A DNA stretch of 64,000 nt from Dechloromonas sp. A34 (lineage in GTDB: Bacteria; Pseudomonadota; Gammaproteobacteria; Burkholderiales; Rhodocyclaceae): the NCBI RefSeq assembly GCF_026261605.1, contig NZ_CP102486.1, forward strand, positions 3,658,001 to 3,722,000, in the 5' to 3' direction. A model generated the notes under the pieces. That model saw only the letters and a program-made list of their open reading frames with translations, made no database searches and was not told where the DNA came from. Position 1 is the stretch's first letter. Every line of letters begins with the position of its first letter. Position numbers and translations under genes: made by a program. Of the stretch, positions 35,841-44,847 are shown piece after piece.

Positions 35841-37036
35841 ATGCTGACAAAAGACTGGTCCGTTTCTGCGGTTACAGCGGGATTTCTCGCCGTCCTGATT
35901 TCCTATTCCGGCCCCCTGATCATTTTTTACCAGGCGGCGCAGGTCGCCAACGTCCCCACCGAGATGGTCGCTTCCTGGGTATGGGGAATCTCGATCGGCG
36001 CCGCGGTATCGGGCATTTTTCTCAGCTGGCTGCTGAAAGCGCCGATCGTCACCGCGTGGTCAGCCCCCGGCACCGCGCTGCTGGTCACCCTGTTCCCTGC
36101 CATCACCCTCGGCGAAGCGGTCGGCGCCTATCTGATCGCGGCCATGATCATCCTGGCCATTGCCCTGTCCGGCTATTTCGACAAGCTGATGCGCCACATC
36201 CCGCGCGGCATCGCCTACGGCATGATGGCCGGCATTCTGTTTCCCTTCGGGCCAGCGCCTTCAAATCGGCCGGGAGCATGCCTGTGCTGACCTTCGGCAT
36301 GATTGCCGCCTACGTGCTGCTCAAGCGAATCTATCCCCGTTATTTTCTCGTCCTCGTCCTGCTGGTCGGCATCGCACTGGCCAGTTTCGCGGGCGATGCC
36401 GATTTGAGCAGCGTCGAAATCAGCCTGACTAAACCGCTGTTCACCACCCCCGAATGGTCCCTGTCCACCACCCTGAGCCTGGCAATTCCGCTCGTCCTGG
36501 TCAGCATGACCGGCCAGTTCCTGCCCGGCATGGCAATCCTGCATGGCGCCGGATACAAGATCCCGGCCCGCCCCATCATCGCCATGACCAGCCTGGCCTC
36601 GCTCGTCGTGGCTTTCTTTGGCGGCATCACCATCGTCATCGCGGCGATCACAGCCGCCCTGTGCACCGGCAAGGAGGCCCATGAAAATCCGGACCGCCGC
36701 TACATAGCAGGGATCGCCAACGGTGTTTTCTACTTGATCGGCGGCTGCTTCGCCGGAACCATCGTTTTGCTATTCACCGCCCTGCCCCCGGCCTTCGTCG
36801 CGGTCCTCGCTGGCCTGGCGCTGATTGGCGCGATCATGGCCAACCTGATGGGCGCAATCAACGAAGCGGATCACCGCGAAGCGTCGGTGATTACCTTTCT
36901 TGCCACGGCATCCGGCATGACCTTTCTCGGCCTCGGCTCGGCGTTCTGGGGGGTAGTCATCGGCCTTGCGGCCTACCTGATACTGCACAAGGTGGGAAAT
37001 GCCGGAAGCGGGGCGGCAAAGCCGCTCAAAGCCTGA
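35841..37036 (+). CDS. benE: BenE-type benzoate transporter, one frameshift
   Basis: The frame from ATG at 35841 reads as BenE up to YGMMAGILFPFG; at 36249-36251 (GGG) one base is missing, and the protein continues one register over as ASAFKSAGSMPVLTFGMIAA to the stop at 37036. Repaired, it is about 398 aa with 11-12 membrane helices, normal for BenE, including SAPGTALLVTLFP, GQFLPGMAILHGAGY and FGGITIVIAAITAALCTG. It imports benzoate at the inner membrane. Both halves are well conserved, so the break is either very recent or a sequencing error. Confidence 0.85.
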
Positions 37037-37100
37037 GGCCTGAGGCCTGAACAAAAACCGCAGGCCAGCTCCCGCGGGCCCCCATGACCAAAAAAACAAA

Positions 37101-37135
37101 AAACCCGCAGAGTCAGAAGCCATGCGGGTTTTCAA
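37101..37135 (+). terminator. Rho-independent terminator after benE
   Basis: AAACCCGCA (37101-37109) pairs with TGCGGGTTT (37123-37131), then TCAATTGTTTT. The A-run to its left lets it serve the minus-strand tRNA-Val as well. Confidence 0.8.
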
Positions 37136-37141
37136 TTGTTT

Positions 37142-37216
37142 TGGTGCGAGCGGAGGGTTTCGAACCCCCGACCCCCGCCGTGTGAAGGCGATGCTCTACC
37201 CCTGAGCTACGCTCGC
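37142..37216 (-). tRNA. tRNA-Val(CAC)
   Basis: Reverse complement folds as a cloverleaf: acceptor GCGAGCG/CGCTCGC, D arm GCTC/GAGC, anticodon stem TCGCC/GGCGG with loop TTCACAC (anticodon CAC), T arm GGGGG/CCCTC with TTCGAAA, and encoded CCA. It lies just past the benE terminator and reads toward it. Confidence 0.93.
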
Positions 37217-37410
37217 GTTTTCAAGGACTTACGGAAAGCTTCCGCAACCTCATGAGGTAATGTTAGCGGTGCCTGTCGGATTCAAGACACCCTCAACAAA
37301 TGAGCTAATCGCCCACCAGAGAGGCGCGCATTTAACCATATGTGGGACAGCGGGTCAATCCGGGCTCGGCTAGAATAGCGGACTTTGTTTTCGTCTGGAT
37401 TCCGTACCCA

Positions 37411-38805
37411 ATGAAGCCCGTCCGCACCCGTTTCGCCCCCAGCCCCACCGGTTACCTGCATATCGGCGGCGCCCGTACCGCCCTCTTCTCCTGGGCTTTC
37501 GCCCGCCGCCATGGCGGCACCTTCATTCTGCGCATTGAGGACACCGATGTCGCGCGCTCCACCCCGGAGGCCGTGCAGGCGATCATCGACGGCATGAACT
37601 GGCTGGGCCTGGAGCACGACGAAGGCCCGTTCTACCAGATGCAGCGCATGGAGCGCTACAAGGAGGTCATCCAGCAGATGCTGGCCAGCGGCCATGCCTA
37701 CCAGTGCTATACGACGCGCGAAGAGCTCGACGCGCTGCGTGCCGAACAGGAAGCAAAAAAGGAAAAGCCGCGCTACGACGGACGCTGGCGTCCGGAAGCC
37801 GGCAAGGCTCTGCCGACGCCGCCGGCCGACGTGCCGCCGGTTATCCGCTTCAAAAATCCGCAAGGCGGCGTCGTCGCCTGGGACGACCAGGTGAAGGGCC
37901 GCATCGAATTTGCCAACATCGAACTCGACGACCTGATCATCGCCCGCGCCGACGGTACGCCGACCTACAACTTCTGCGTCTGCGTCGACGACTGGGACAT
38001 GGGCATTACCCACGTCATCCGCGGCGACGACCACGTCAACAACACGCCGCGCCAGATCAACATCCTCAAGGCACTCGGCGCCGACATTCCGACCTACGCC
38101 CACCTCTCGATGATCCTCGGTGATGACGGCGCCAAGCTCTCGAAGCGCCACGGGGCCGTTTCGGTGATGCAGTACGACGAAGACGGTTTCCTGACCGAAG
38201 CGGTCATCAACTACCTGGCGCGCCTTGGCTGGTCGCACGGCGACGACGAAGTGTTCTCGCGCCAGCAGTTCGTCGAATGGTTCGACCTCGACCATATCAC
38301 CGCCTCGGCCGCCCAGTTCAACACCGAAAAACTGCTATGGCTGAACCAGCATTACATGAAACAGTTGCCGCCGGCCCAGCTGGCTACCAAGGTCAAGGCC
38401 CGCCTCGCGGCACGTGGCATCGATACCGATGGCGGCGCTGATCTCGAAAAGGCGGTCACGCTTTATGTCGAGCGCTGCAACACCTTGAACGTGCTGGCTG
38501 ACGCCGTCGAGGTCTTCTACGCCCACGTCTCGCCCAATCCGGAGCTGCTCGCCCAGCACCTCGCCGACGAAGCCCGCCCGGCGCTGGCCGATTTCGCAGC
38601 TGGCATCGCCACCGTCGCCTGGGAAGCACCGGCGATCAATGCGCTGATCAAGGAAACGGTCACCAAGCACGGCCTGAAAATGCCCAAGCTGGCGATGCCG
38701 CTGCGCGTCATTCTGACCGGTCAGGCACAGACACCGTCGGTCGATGCGGTCATCGCACTGATCGGCCGTGACAAGGTCATCGCCGCGCTGGGACAAAATA
38801 TCTAA
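37411..38805 (+). CDS. gltX: Glutamyl-tRNA synthetase
   Basis: 464 aa class I synthetase. The HIGH-like motif is in [18 protein letters not shown] at residues 9-26, and the KMSKS-like motif is [11 protein letters not shown]. The C-terminal helical domain binds the anticodon. It charges tRNA-Glu with glutamate; two tRNA-Glu genes lie immediately downstream. The ATG at 37411 fits the family N-terminus [14 protein letters not shown]; upstream in-frame codons read MGQRVNPGS and are not conserved. The absence of the zinc-type Cys cluster is usual in this group. Confidence 0.97.
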   Translation: MKPVRTRFAPSPTGYLHIGGARTALFSWAFARRHGGTFILRIEDTDVARSTPEAVQAIIDGMNWLGLEHDEGPFYQMQRMERYKEVIQQMLASGHAYQCYTTREELDALRAEQEAKKEKPRYDGRWRPEAGKALPTPPADVPPVIRFKNPQGGVVAWDDQVKGRIEFANIELDDLIIARADGTPTYNFCVCVDDWDMGITHVIRGDDHVNNTPRQINILKALGADIPTYAHLSMILGDDGAKLSKRHGAVSVMQYDEDGFLTEAVINYLARLGWSHGDDEVFSRQQFVEWFDLDHITASAAQFNTEKLLWLNQHYMKQLPPAQLATKVKARLAARGIDTDGGADLEKAVTLYVERCNTLNVLADAVEVFYAHVSPNPELLAQHLADEARPALADFAAGIATVAWEAPAINALIKETVTKHGLKMPKLAMPLRVILTGQAQTPSVDAVIALIGRDKVIAALGQNI

Positions 38806-38822
38806 AAAACGGAGAAGGCCTA

Positions 38823-38851
38823 TTTACAAGGACCCGCGAGGTCCCTATAAT
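38823..38851 (+). promoter_or_regulatory. Sigma70 promoter for the tRNA cluster
   Basis: TTTACA (38823-38828), 17 bp, TATAAT (38846-38851), followed by a GC-rich discriminator (GCGGCC) of the stringent type. The first tRNA starts 19 bp on. The spacer holds the palindrome GGACCCGCGAGGTCC. Confidence 0.85.
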
Positions 38852-38869
38852 GCGGCCTTCTTTCGCGGC

Positions 38870-38945
<76 letters not shown>

Positions 38946-38968
38946 AAGTGCGAAAGAAGATAGTCCGG

Positions 38969-39044
38969 GTCCCCATCGTCTAGAGGCCTAGGACACCGCC
39001 CTTTCACGGCGGTAACCGGGGTTCGAATCCCCGTGGGGACGCCA
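38969..39044 (+). tRNA. tRNA-Glu(TTC), copy 1
   Basis: 76 nt; acceptor GTCCCCA/TGGGGAC, anticodon stem CCGCC/GGCGG with loop CTTTCAC (anticodon TTC), encoded GCCA end. Identical to the copy at 39358. Confidence 0.96.
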
Positions 39045-39071
39045 AGGTTTTGGCAGTAAAGTTGTAAAACT

Positions 39072-39147
39072 GGAGTGGTAGTTCAGTTGGTTAGAATACC
39101 GGCCTGTCACGCCGGGGTCGCGGGTTCGAGTCCCGTCCACTCCGCCA
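39072..39147 (+). tRNA. tRNA-Asp(GTC), copy 1, one G short
   Basis: 76 nt; acceptor GGAGTGG/CCACTCC, anticodon loop CTGTCAC (anticodon GTC). The run after the anticodon stem has four G (39114-39117), where copy 2 and usual tRNA-Asp have five, so the variable loop is GGTC instead of GGGTC. Probably a lost base in sequencing, or a slightly shortened but workable tRNA. Confidence 0.93.
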
Positions 39148-39155
39148 ATTATTTG

Positions 39156-39180
39156 AAAACCGGATGAATCCGGTTTTTTT
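39156..39180 (+). terminator. Rho-independent terminator after first tRNA block
   Basis: AAACCGGAT-GA-ATCCGGTTT followed by a run of T to 39180. It ends the first Ala-Glu-Asp transcript. Confidence 0.85.
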
Positions 39181-39249
39181 ATGCAGGTAGCGAACCTTGG
39201 TTCGCAATCTGGGTCGCAAGACCGAAGCAGGTTCGGCTATCTCTTCAAT

Positions 39250-39325
<76 letters not shown>

Positions 39326-39357
39326 GATACCGAACCGGCAGCAACGGCAAGTTCCAG

Positions 39358-39433
39358 GTCCCCATCGTCTAGAGGCCTAGGACACCGCCCTTTCACGGCG
39401 GTAACCGGGGTTCGAATCCCCGTGGGGACGCCA
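39358..39433 (+). tRNA. tRNA-Glu(TTC), copy 2
   Basis: 76 nt, identical to 38969-39044; the 27-bp spacer to tRNA-Asp is nearly identical to that in block 1. Confidence 0.96.
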
Positions 39434-39460
39434 AGATTTTGGCAGTAAAGCTGTAAAACT

Positions 39461-39537
39461 GGAGTGGTAGTTCAGTTGGTTAGAATACCGGCCTGTCACG
39501 CCGGGGGTCGCGGGTTCGAGTCCCGTCCACTCCGCCA
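39461..39537 (+). tRNA. tRNA-Asp(GTC), copy 2
   Basis: 77 nt with the canonical five-G run at the variable loop; otherwise identical to copy 1. Confidence 0.97.
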
Positions 39538-39548
39538 ACAATTCAAAA

Positions 39549-39577
39549 AACGGGCCTTCGCGGCCCGTTTTTGCTTT
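39549..39577 (+). terminator. Rho-independent terminator after second tRNA block
   Basis: Stem CGGGCC-TTCGC-GGCCCG followed by TTTTTGCTTTT. The A-run before the stem lets it act on both strands. Confidence 0.85.
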
Positions 39578-39771
39578 TCGCCTCCGCTCCAGCGATCCAG
39601 CACTTCCAACCACAGCCCCGCCCTCTCGAGAGTGGGAATGTTCGCGCCATCTTTTAGCAGGAAGACCTCGCCACACGACCGGCGCCAAGCCCCAGCACAG
39701 CCGGGAATGGCCCTGTTCCCGCGCCTCTCGCCCACGCTGCCCGGCGAGCCAAAAAACCAAGATTCGGCATT

Positions 39772-39787
39772 CGGCATGACTTCTGCT
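39772..39787 (+). promoter_or_regulatory. Sigma54-type promoter candidate
   Basis: CGGCATGACTTCTGCT has GG (39773-39774) and GC (39785-39786) exactly 10 bp apart and fits YGGCAYR-N4-YTGCW. It is 35 bp upstream of the next start codon. A sigma54-dependent response regulator is encoded at 44840-46215. Confidence 0.6.
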
Positions 39788-39821
39788 TTAAACAGAAATT
39801 GCCCATTAGTGGAGGGAATTC

Positions 39822-40692
39822 GTGAAAAAAAACAACGCCTGGTTCCCACTCTTCATGCTCCTTGGCACCATGGGGGCACAAGCGCAATCGTCCACCGATC
39901 CCGAGCAGAAGCAAAGACTGGTCGAGCAGAAACTGAAGCTGGTCGAGATGCTGGTCAATTCGCCGGCGGCGCAGGCCACCTCGGTCGGTCGCGAAGCCGA
40001 GACCCCTGCCCTCTTCGAACGCAGCCGCGGCTTGATCAAGCAGGCCCGCGAAGCGATCAGCGGGCAACGCTTCGATGAGGCGGCCCAGGTCCTCGATGAA
40101 GCCTTGCGCAACGTCTCGAAAGCCAACCATCGCATTGCTGGCGAGGCCGGCCTTGCCGAAAGCGTGCAGAAGAAGCAGTTTCAGGACTTCAGCGAGCAAA
40201 TTGCCAGTTACCAGCTCTCCCTTCAGGACATGGGCAAGGACCCACGAACGGGAGAATCGGCAAGGAAGGTTCTAGCGCGCATCAATGCCCTGAGCAACGA
40301 GGGTCAGCAACTGTCGAAGGCTGGACGACTCGGTGACGCCAACAAGAAAATGGCCGAGGCCTACAAGATCGCCGTCGAGGAAATTTCGCGGCTTCGTGCC
40401 GGTCAGGAAGTCGTCATGTCGCTCAAGTTCGACTCGCCGCTCGAAGAGTTTGTCTACGAGCAGAAACGCTATCAGTCCAACGAGATCCTGGTCGGCATGA
40501 TGATCAGCGAGGGCGAGCCGCCGGCGAAACACGCAAACTAGTGGATAGTTTTCTGAACAACGCCGCCAACCTCAAGGAGGATGCCGGCCGACTATCAAAT
40601 CACAACGACTACAAGGGAGCCGTCACCATGATGGAAAAGGCCAATGCTCAGTTGAACCGTGCACTACAAACCATGGGCGTTCCCGTTTTCTA
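39822..40692 (+). CDS. Periplasmic helical protein of unknown function, one frameshift
   Basis: GTG start with GGAGGG upstream; signal peptide MKKNNAWFPLFMLLGTMGAQ. The first frame ends at 40541 after PPAKHAN, and a register shift of one base continues as LVDSFLNNAANLKEDAGRLS to a stop at 40692, total about 290 aa. The shift is supported by the partial gene at 63694-64000, which aligns across the junction (MSLKFDSPLEEFVYEQKRYQ against RSLNFASKEEEYQYEIDRND, and onward to the C-terminus). The mature protein is mainly alpha-helical with Glu/Lys-rich repeats, and no heme motif or catalytic signature is seen. Likely partners are the sensor-like protein next door and the cytochromes. Function unknown. 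Confidence 0.7.
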
Positions 40693-40701
40693 GGAGAGCA
40701 G

Positions 40702-41460
40702 ATGTTTATCAAGTACCTGCCTTATGCTGCTCTCGGCCTGCTTCTGAGTTTCCACAGTCATGCCGCGGACTCGAACGCCGTCAATATTGCCGGGCAGCAA
40801 CGTATGCTGAGCCAGCGCATTGTCAAATCCTATTGCCAGATCGGCCTCAACATCCTTCCCGAGGTATCGCGAAAGCAACTTGAGCAATCGATCGAAACCT
40901 TCGACAAGAACCTGTTGAAACTGACACCGGTAGCAAGCAGCCCACGCGCCAAGGCCAGTCTCGACAGCCTGCACTCGGCCTGGGAGCCGCTGCGCCGGAA
41001 CGCTCGTGGCGAGGTCAAGGCCAGCGTGGCCGAAACGCTGGACCGCCAGGCAGAAGCAGTCCTCCAGGCCGCGGAACAATTGACTTCCGAGTTGCAGGAC
41101 CAATCAAGTCCGCCGATCGGTCGCTGGGTCAATACCGCCGGGCGGCAGCGGATGCTGTCGCAGCGCTTGACCAAGGCCTACATGCTGCGCCAATGGGGAG
41201 TTGATTCGGCCGAAAAACGTCAGGAAATCGAATCAGCCGTCCATGAATTTTCCAGCGCCCTGACCAGCATGCAGCAACGCCCGGAAAATTCGCCCACCAT
41301 CCGCGCCCAGCTCAGCGAACTGGGCATTCAGTGGGAATGGCTGCGTACCGCACTGGCCAGCGAGGGGGCCAGCAATTACCGGCTGATTGTCGCCGAAAGC
41401 AGCGATGTGGTTCTGGAGTTGGCGGACCGGGTCACTGCCCAGTTTGCGCTGGAAAAATAG
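40702..41460 (+). CDS. Periplasmic protein with two PilJ/NarX-type sensor domains
   Basis: 252 aa; ATG preceded by AGGAGAGCAG. Signal peptide (MFIKYLPYAALGLLLSFHSH). Two repeats each begin with the same signature, NIAGQQRMLSQRIVKSY near residue 28 and NTAGRQRMLSQRLTKAY near residue 144, the PilJ N-terminal domain (PF13675) motif, also akin to the NarX P-box. Such domains usually sit in the sensor part of chemoreceptors and histidine kinases; here they form a free periplasmic protein without a transmembrane or output domain. It may capture a ligand and present it to the kinase at 46243-47766. Co-transcribed with the upstream helical protein. Confidence 0.75.
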   Translation: MFIKYLPYAALGLLLSFHSHAADSNAVNIAGQQRMLSQRIVKSYCQIGLNILPEVSRKQLEQSIETFDKNLLKLTPVASSPRAKASLDSLHSAWEPLRRNARGEVKASVAETLDRQAEAVLQAAEQLTSELQDQSSPPIGRWVNTAGRQRMLSQRLTKAYMLRQWGVDSAEKRQEIESAVHEFSSALTSMQQRPENSPTIRAQLSELGIQWEWLRTALASEGASNYRLIVAESSDVVLELADRVTAQFALEK

Positions 41461-41481
41461 GCGCCACCAAAGAACGACGAC

Positions 41482-41507
41482 TGCAAGGCAGCCCGGGCTG
41501 CCCTGCA
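41482..41507. repeat. Hairpin between convergent genes
   Basis: TGCAAGGCAGCCC / GGGCTGCCCTGCA; the inner 16 bp GGCAGCCCGGGCTGCC is a perfect palindrome. No T-run follows, so it may be a weak bidirectional transcription barrier. Confidence 0.45.
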
Positions 41508-41520
41508 ATCGCATAGCCTT

Positions 41521-42750
41521 TTAGTTGGCAGGCCTCAAATGGGCCACACCGCCAAAGCTGCCCACCCACAAATCGCCCTTGGCGTTGCTGCCCATGGCGA
41601 AGACATTGTTGGCAAACAGGCCTTCGGTGGTCGTCAAGGCCTTGGCAAACTTGTTGCCTTCCTGAAGATAGGTCAGGCCGTTGTTGGTACCAATCCATAG
41701 CCGGCCCTTATCGTCCTGGTGCAGCATGAAGACATGGTTGCCGGGCAAGCCGTCCGTGGTGGTGTAATTCACCCATTTCTTGCCATCGAAACGGGAAAGA
41801 CCGCCACCCCAGGTGCCGGCCCAAATGCCACCCTGTTTGTCGACCTCGAGCGAAACGACGTAGTTCGGGTTGTATGCGACATCGACTCCCTGCAAACCCA
41901 TTTCCTGCTTTTGCTTGGCGTGATGCGAAGACTGCTTGCCCGGGTCGTTCTTGAAGGCGATAGCATCCTTGACCTTCTCGTAAGGCGCTCCCAGACCCCG
42001 GGCATGGTTCCAGTTTTCCCATTTGTTGTTGGCGAAGCGGGCCATGCCGCCTTCGGTGGCCAGCCAGATGTCGCCGTTCTTGCCCTCGGCCAGACCATAG
42101 ATCCAGTCGTTGGGAACGCCGCCCTTGGTATTTTCGACGGTGTACAGATCCCATTTGCTGCGGTCATCGAGATTGCCGCCGCGAACGCGGTTAACACCGG
42201 ACCAGGTGGCGATCCAGATGTCGCCATTGCTGGCCGTTACCACGTCATAGACAAACGCATCGCCCAAGCCCTCGGGGATGTTGTAGGTCTTCCACTTGCC
42301 GGCCTTCTCGTCGACCAATAGCGACAGTCCACCACCGTAGGTGCCGACGGCGATCTTGCCCTTGACCCGCCCGACGAAGAACATCCCGTTCGAGAGCAGG
42401 CCGTTGCGGGCATCGAACAGCTTGAAACTGTCATCCTTGGTGTCGTAGCGGACGACTCCGCCCGAGGTCCCGACCCAGACCACCGTACCATCGAGATAGA
42501 TCGACTTGACGTTCTTGTTGCCGACCCGGAAATGGGTAAATTTGGCTGCCGGATCGACCGTAACCTTGCCTTCGCGCTCCTGTGGCGGGATCGGCGGGTG
42601 CGGCGTACCGGACGGGATCGCCGGATGCACCGGCACCGCCTGGGCGAGCAGCACCGGGGCCGCGGTTTCGGCCCAGACACCCGCCGACTGACCAGCGACG
42701 GCAAACCCGGAAAGCACGATCGCGGCGATTCTTGAATATTTGAAGAGCAT
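41521..42750 (-). CDS. Secreted two-component-regulator-propeller-type beta-propeller protein 1
   Basis: 409 aa from MLFKYSRIAAIVLSGFAVAG, which has a signal peptide and an AAAGG ribosome site; an earlier in-frame ATG has none. After a Pro-rich linker come repeated blades with the pattern D-G/N-D-I-W-I/V-G/A-T-x-G-G (GDIWIATWSGVNRVRG, GDIWLATEGGMARFAN, GGIWAGTWGGGLSRFDG, GRLWIGTNNGLTYL). These are Reg_prop (PF07494) repeats, usually the periplasmic sensor half of hybrid kinases; here there is no kinase part. Last gene of a six-gene operon led by a histidine kinase. Confidence 0.8.
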   Translation of the reverse strand: MLFKYSRIAAIVLSGFAVAGQSAGVWAETAAPVLLAQAVPVHPAIPSGTPHPPIPPQEREGKVTVDPAAKFTHFRVGNKNVKSIYLDGTVVWVGTSGGVVRYDTKDDSFKLFDARNGLLSNGMFFVGRVKGKIAVGTYGGGLSLLVDEKAGKWKTYNIPEGLGDAFVYDVVTASNGDIWIATWSGVNRVRGGNLDDRSKWDLYTVENTKGGVPNDWIYGLAEGKNGDIWLATEGGMARFANNKWENWNHARGLGAPYEKVKDAIAFKNDPGKQSSHHAKQKQEMGLQGVDVAYNPNYVVSLEVDKQGGIWAGTWGGGLSRFDGKKWVNYTTTDGLPGNHVFMLHQDDKGRLWIGTNNGLTYLQEGNKFAKALTTTEGLFANNVFAMGSNAKGDLWVGSFGGVAHLRPAN

Positions 42751-42781
42751 GACTGAGTGAGCCTTTCTGCTGGACATATCG

Positions 42782-43846
42782 TTACTGCGGCGCAATGCGA
42801 ACCACGCCACGCTTGGTACCCGCCCAGATATCGCCATCCGGCGTCACGGCCAGTGCATAGACATGGGTATCGAACAAGCCTTCGGGCTTGCCCAGGTTTT
42901 TCCAGGTTTTCCCGTCATAGCGCGAAACGCCCTTGTCGGTCCCGAACCAGAAAACGCCCTTTTCATCCTGAATAATCGAGTAAACGATATTTCCGGCCAA
43001 GCCATCTAGCGTCGTGTAATTGAACCAGCGCTTGCCATCGAAGCGGGAAACGCCGCCCCCCCAGGTTCCCGCCCAGATCATGCCGTCGGGTGCGGCGTGA
43101 ATGGAAAAGACATAGTTAGGGTTGTACGAGGGTCGTCCCGCGACCTGGGTCGTCAAGTCGTGACGGGAACGCGTTCCCAGCCCCGTATTGGCGCTCGCCT
43201 CGAGATTGGCGACGTTTTCGCCGCCCAGTCCATCCTTGTGGGTCCAGGATTTCCAGCGCTTGCCGTCATACATCGAAACGCCACCTTCGGTACCGAACCA
43301 GACCTTGCCGTCCTTATCCATCGACAGGCCATAGACCCACTCGTTGATCAGTTCCTTCACATAGGTCTTGAACTTGCCGGTCTTGACGTTGAAATGATTG
43401 ACCCCGGCCCAGGTCCCGATCCAGAGATTTCCATCCTTGTCGTTCTGGAAGGAATAGATCCAGTAGTCGGCCAGACCGTGCATCGGGAAATAAGTCTTCC
43501 ATTTGCCATCCTTGTAGCGCGACGCGCCACCGGCATTGGTACCGAACCACTTGTAGCCCTCGCTGTCGATGCCGATGGCAAAAACATACTCGTTGGCCAG
43601 ACCCTGCTGCCGGGTAAAGGTGTTGACCGGCTTGGACGTTTTCAGATCGATTTCCAGGGCGCCGACCGAGGTCCCGACCCACAGTGAACCGGCAGCCTTG
43701 TCGACCTTCAGGGCACGAACATAGACGTTGTCACCGACTTCAAACGAATCGATCACCCGCGTGCCGGTCTTGTCCGCCGCGGATGCCCCCCCTCCCACAC
43801 CACAGAGGCTGATGGCAAGACAACAAATCAAGTGCTTCAATTTCAT
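42782..43846 (-). CDS. Secreted beta-propeller protein 2
   Basis: 354 aa with a signal peptide (MKLKHLICCLAISLCGVGGG). Blades repeat the same pattern as in the next gene (GNLWIGTWAGVNHFN, GKVWFGTEGGVSMYDG, GMIWAGTWGGGVSRFDG, GVFWFGTDKGVSRYDG). The two proteins are tandem paralogues. The start codon overlaps the cytochrome stop by four bases (ATGA), so translation is coupled. Together they may form a periplasmic ligand-binding pair feeding the kinase, or a scaffold for redox proteins; sequence does not decide. Confidence 0.8.
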   Translation of the reverse strand: MKLKHLICCLAISLCGVGGGASAADKTGTRVIDSFEVGDNVYVRALKVDKAAGSLWVGTSVGALEIDLKTSKPVNTFTRQQGLANEYVFAIGIDSEGYKWFGTNAGGASRYKDGKWKTYFPMHGLADYWIYSFQNDKDGNLWIGTWAGVNHFNVKTGKFKTYVKELINEWVYGLSMDKDGKVWFGTEGGVSMYDGKRWKSWTHKDGLGGENVANLEASANTGLGTRSRHDLTTQVAGRPSYNPNYVFSIHAAPDGMIWAGTWGGGVSRFDGKRWFNYTTLDGLAGNIVYSIIQDEKGVFWFGTDKGVSRYDGKTWKNLGKPEGLFDTHVYALAVTPDGDIWAGTKRGVVRIAPQ

Positions 43847-44148
43847 CTTAGAGTTCTCACATAGGCCAATACATCAAGAATTTGGGCGTCCTGAAGAACA
43901 CCGAAGAATGGGGGCATGGCTTTCTTGCCGGTTCTGACGGACTGCATCAGGACCATGTCGGGCTGATCGAGGCGCTCGCCCATTCTAAACTTGGGTGCCT
44001 CGGGCATCACCCCCTCGCCGCGCGGGCCATGACAAGCGGCACAGTGCATGTTGTACAACTGCTGACCCCGGGCCACATTGGCAGCCTGTGCCACGCCGGA
44101 CAACAGGGCGGATTGGCCGATCAGCAAGACAAGAATCCAGTTTTTCAT
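43843..44148 (-). CDS. Small periplasmic mono-heme cytochrome c
   Basis: 101 aa; ATG at 44148, six bases after GGAGAG. Signal peptide ending SGVAQA, then heme motif CAACH in LYNMHCAACHGPRGEGVM; the distal Met ligand is likely in KKAMPPFFGVLQD, as in class I cytochromes. It is a soluble electron carrier of the periplasm. Sits between the SEL1 gene (12 bp) and propeller 2 (4-bp overlap). It suggests that this signalling operon senses, or takes part in, electron flow. Confidence 0.88.
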   Translation of the reverse strand: MKNWILVLLIGQSALLSGVAQAANVARGQQLYNMHCAACHGPRGEGVMPEAPKFRMGERLDQPDMVLMQSVRTGKKAMPPFFGVLQDAQILDVLAYVRTLR

Positions 44149-44160
44149 GTTCAACTCTCC

Positions 44161-44847
44161 CTATTCCGCGACCTGTGACACCCGTCGCGGTTTCTTTTTC
44201 GCCTTGACCGGAGCAACGTTACGGATCTTGTTCGCCTGCGCCTGATATTGCTCGACCAAGGCGCGATCGGGGGTCACCCGGAGGAAGTTGCCGGCACCAT
44301 AGGCCACGATCAGCGCATCGATCGCCGGCAGGTAATCGTTTTCGGCAGCCAGTTTTACCCAGCGCAGGGCCACCGGCTCGGCACGTTCGGCCTCGGTCAA
44401 ACCCAGTTCGCCTTTCAGGTAAGCCTGCGCCATCACGCTGATCGCCTGCTTGTGACCGAGTTCAGCGGCTTTCAGGATCCAGCTCCGGCCCTCGATCAAA
44501 TCCTTTTTCTTGAGGCCCTCGCCCGAGGCTGTCATCGCACCAAGGCCAAACATGCCGTCCGGATCGCCTTGTTCCGCCGCCTTGCGATAGAGCGCCACCG
44601 CGTCCTCATCAAACTCCGAGCGATCGAGAATCTGGGCCAGCAGTACCTGAGCCTTGGCATGCCCGGCATTGGCAGCCGACCGCAGCGGCGTCATGGCACC
44701 GACAATGTCATTTTCCTGAAAGCTCTTGAAACCCGCCGCGTAGTCTTCATCCGGCCCGGCCAGCACGAGTGCCGAAGCCATGAGCAGTCCGGCGAAGCTT
44801 GCGGCGCGATGCCACACAGTTTGCTGCAACAAGATAGATTCACCCAT
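44161..44847 (-). CDS. SEL1-repeat secreted protein
   Basis: 228 aa from [15 protein letters not shown]; signal peptide to about LVLAGPDED. Three or more SEL1/TPR-like repeats (AGHAKAQVLLAQIL, QGDPDGMFGLGAM, LGHKQAISVMAQAYLKG) and a basic tail (KAKKKPRRVSQ). It overlaps the response regulator stop by eight bases. SEL1 proteins act as periplasmic scaffolds in signalling and assembly. A related protein is at 47886-48437, at the other end of the kinase operon. Confidence 0.8.
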   Translation of the reverse strand: MGESILLQQTVWHRAASFAGLLMASALVLAGPDEDYAAGFKSFQENDIVGAMTPLRSAANAGHAKAQVLLAQILDRSEFDEDAVALYRKAAEQGDPDGMFGLGAMTASGEGLKKKDLIEGRSWILKAAELGHKQAISVMAQAYLKGELGLTEAERAEPVALRWVKLAAENDYLPAIDALIVAYGAGNFLRVTPDRALVEQYQAQANKIRNVAPVKAKKKPRRVSQVAE

